Part shown: positions 5,213-5,838 of the stretch, piece after piece
Layout: the number at the start of each line of letters is the position of its first letter
Numbering within the stretch: position 1 is the first letter of the stretch
DNA from: an uncultured Phycisphaera sp.
GTDB taxonomy: Bacteria; Planctomycetota; Phycisphaerae; Phycisphaerales; SM1A02
Direction of reading: 5' to 3'
NCBI GenBank assembly: GCA_937911845.1
Contig: CALDQF010000470.1
Coordinates: forward strand, 1-5,838
DNA length: 5,838 nucleotides
Notes under the pieces: model-generated
What the model saw: the letters and a program-made list of their open reading frames with translations, nothing else
What the model was told of the DNA's origin: nothing
Databases searched by the model: none
Made by a program: the position numbers and the translations under genes

Positions 5213-5838
5213 CGCTTCATCAAAGTTTGTTCTTTCCAAGACAGGTGCCGCTGAGGTCGAAGGATCTGAGGCCACCGTGCCGGTGGGGGACAGTGGATCC
5301 GTCGGGGGTGAAAGCGTCGAATCTGGTGAGGGCTCTGGTGCTCACGATGGAATTGGAGCCGACGCTCCTTCAGCAGGGGAGGGAGACACTGACGCGACCC
5401 CATCTTCAAGCGCTGGCGACGCAGAAGCTTCTTCAGAGTTTGGGTCGCAGTTCGTGGAGGTGTCTCCAGCGCTCCCAGTGCCTCCTGCAACGGTCCATTC
5501 GGTCTCGAATCCTCTCCCCGAGTTGGAGTTGATGTCTCAGGTCGCTGACAAGGAGGGAATGGCTCCAGCCGCGTCGGAACGAAAAGTTGCCCCGCAACTG
5601 CTCGCTTCGATGAGCCGTGTTGATACTGCGGGGCAGCAGCAGGCAGAGCTTGGCCTGAACCCTGCCCCGCAAGGTGGTGTCGTTGGCTCATCTTCAGAGG
5701 GCATGTTGGATCTAGATTCGGCGCCACCAAATGAACTGGATTCAAAGACGAAGAGGCCATCCAATCTTTCTGCTTCTCTCGAACGTGTTGATGGCCCGCG
5801 GCCTCAAGACGTCAACATCACTGGTCGCGGTCAAGAGC
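5136..5838 (+). CDS. fliK: Probable flagellar hook-length control protein FliK, N-terminal part (runs off the window)
   Basis: An open frame, one frame from the MotE-like gene, runs without stop from 5076 to the right edge. ATGs at 5136 and 5142 and a GTG at 5151 are the only early starts; the next candidates are GTGs at 5277 and 5283. From 5136 the visible 234 codons give a proline-rich leader (PLVPASPPPSVLPSRPSPSR), then a Ser/Gly/Glu/Asp-rich stretch. Residues 36-138 hold 19 acidic residues and no Lys or Arg. No folded domain, membrane segment or signal peptide is seen. A long disordered N-terminal half is typical of FliK, a secreted ruler that ends hook export by acting on FlhB. Its conserved C-terminal core would lie beyond 5838, so the name rests on composition and position after fliJ. 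The start gives a 77-nt overlap with the upstream gene and has no good SD at normal distance, so the N-terminus is uncertain. Confidence 0.6.
   Translation, partial: MSMPLVPASPPPSVLPSRPSPSRLADASSKFVLSKTGAAEVEGSEATVPVGDSGSVGGESVESGEGSGAHDGIGADAPSAGEGDTDATPSSSAGDAEASSEFGSQFVEVSPALPVPPATVHSVSNPLPELELMSQVADKEGMAPAASERKVAPQLLASMSRVDTAGQQQAELGLNPAPQGGVVGSSSEGMLDLDSAPPNELDSKTKRPSNLSASLERVDGPRPQDVNITGRGQE

Noticed and set aside
5272..5286. Short inverted repeat CCACCG-TGC-CGGTGG as a possible terminator between the MotE-like gene and fliK
   Set aside because: The stem is only 6 bp with a 3-nt loop, has no T-run after it, and lies inside the open FliK frame.
5227..5532. + strand open frame (101 codons) in a second frame after the MotE-like gene
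   Set aside because: It closes at 5532, while the competing frame is open from 5076 to 5838 with the Ser/Pro/acidic composition expected of FliK.
5086..5760. - strand open frame (224 codons) opposite the MotE-like end and fliK
   Set aside because: The + strand frame stays open to the edge and continues the operon. The antisense protein is low-complexity, with no motif or SD-supported start that I can see.

Overview
This window is mostly a tightly packed stretch of a bacterial flagellar basal-body/export operon, all on the + strand. Its first ~470 bases come from an unrelated gene. From about 466 to the right edge the order is fliF (3' end), fliG, fliH, fliI, fliJ, a MotE-like membrane/coiled-coil protein gene, and the 5' part of a probable fliK. 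No gene is seen on the - strand, there is no non-coding gap over 300 bases, and I see no RNA gene, CRISPR array or insertion sequence.

Region 1 (1-~470): the N-terminal third of a UDP-glucose 6-dehydrogenase (Ugd), with its own start and Shine-Dalgarno. The protein reads normally through DFDVASNP. The family then continues with EFLREG, but here the reading frame runs into unrelated sequence and stops at 489-491. The family wording (MRVAMIGTGYVGLVSGVCF, RRGDGHADLTYVFAAAEEIA) resembles alphaproteobacterial Ugd from memory.

Region 2 (~466-5838): the flagellar genes. Five successive junctions overlap by only 1-4 nt (ATGA, TAATG, GTGA, ATGA, ATGA), which implies translational coupling. The products work together. 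FliF is the MS ring, and its C-terminal tail holds FliG, the switch/torque protein. FliH, FliI and FliJ are the ATPase complex of the flagellar type III export gate. The MotE-like protein probably acts at the stator/periplasm. FliK is the secreted hook-length ruler. Leucine codon TTG is very common here (12 of 25 Leu in the fliF tail) but absent from the ugd fragment (0 of 8). This codon style, the gene order and the look of the FliF/FliG sequences suggest Planctomycetota (Pirellulaceae-like), an inference made without database search.

The most important caution is that the ugd/fliF join looks like a chimera, either an assembly or cloning artefact or a genuine rearrangement. Other points of interest are a perfect 11-bp hairpin inside the start of fliH, an unusually long overlap between the MotE-like gene and fliK, a 103-residue Lys/Arg-free acidic segment in the FliK-like protein, and a FliG torque region with altered charged positions. 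I found no convincing previously undescribed system; this is a recognisable flagellar operon.
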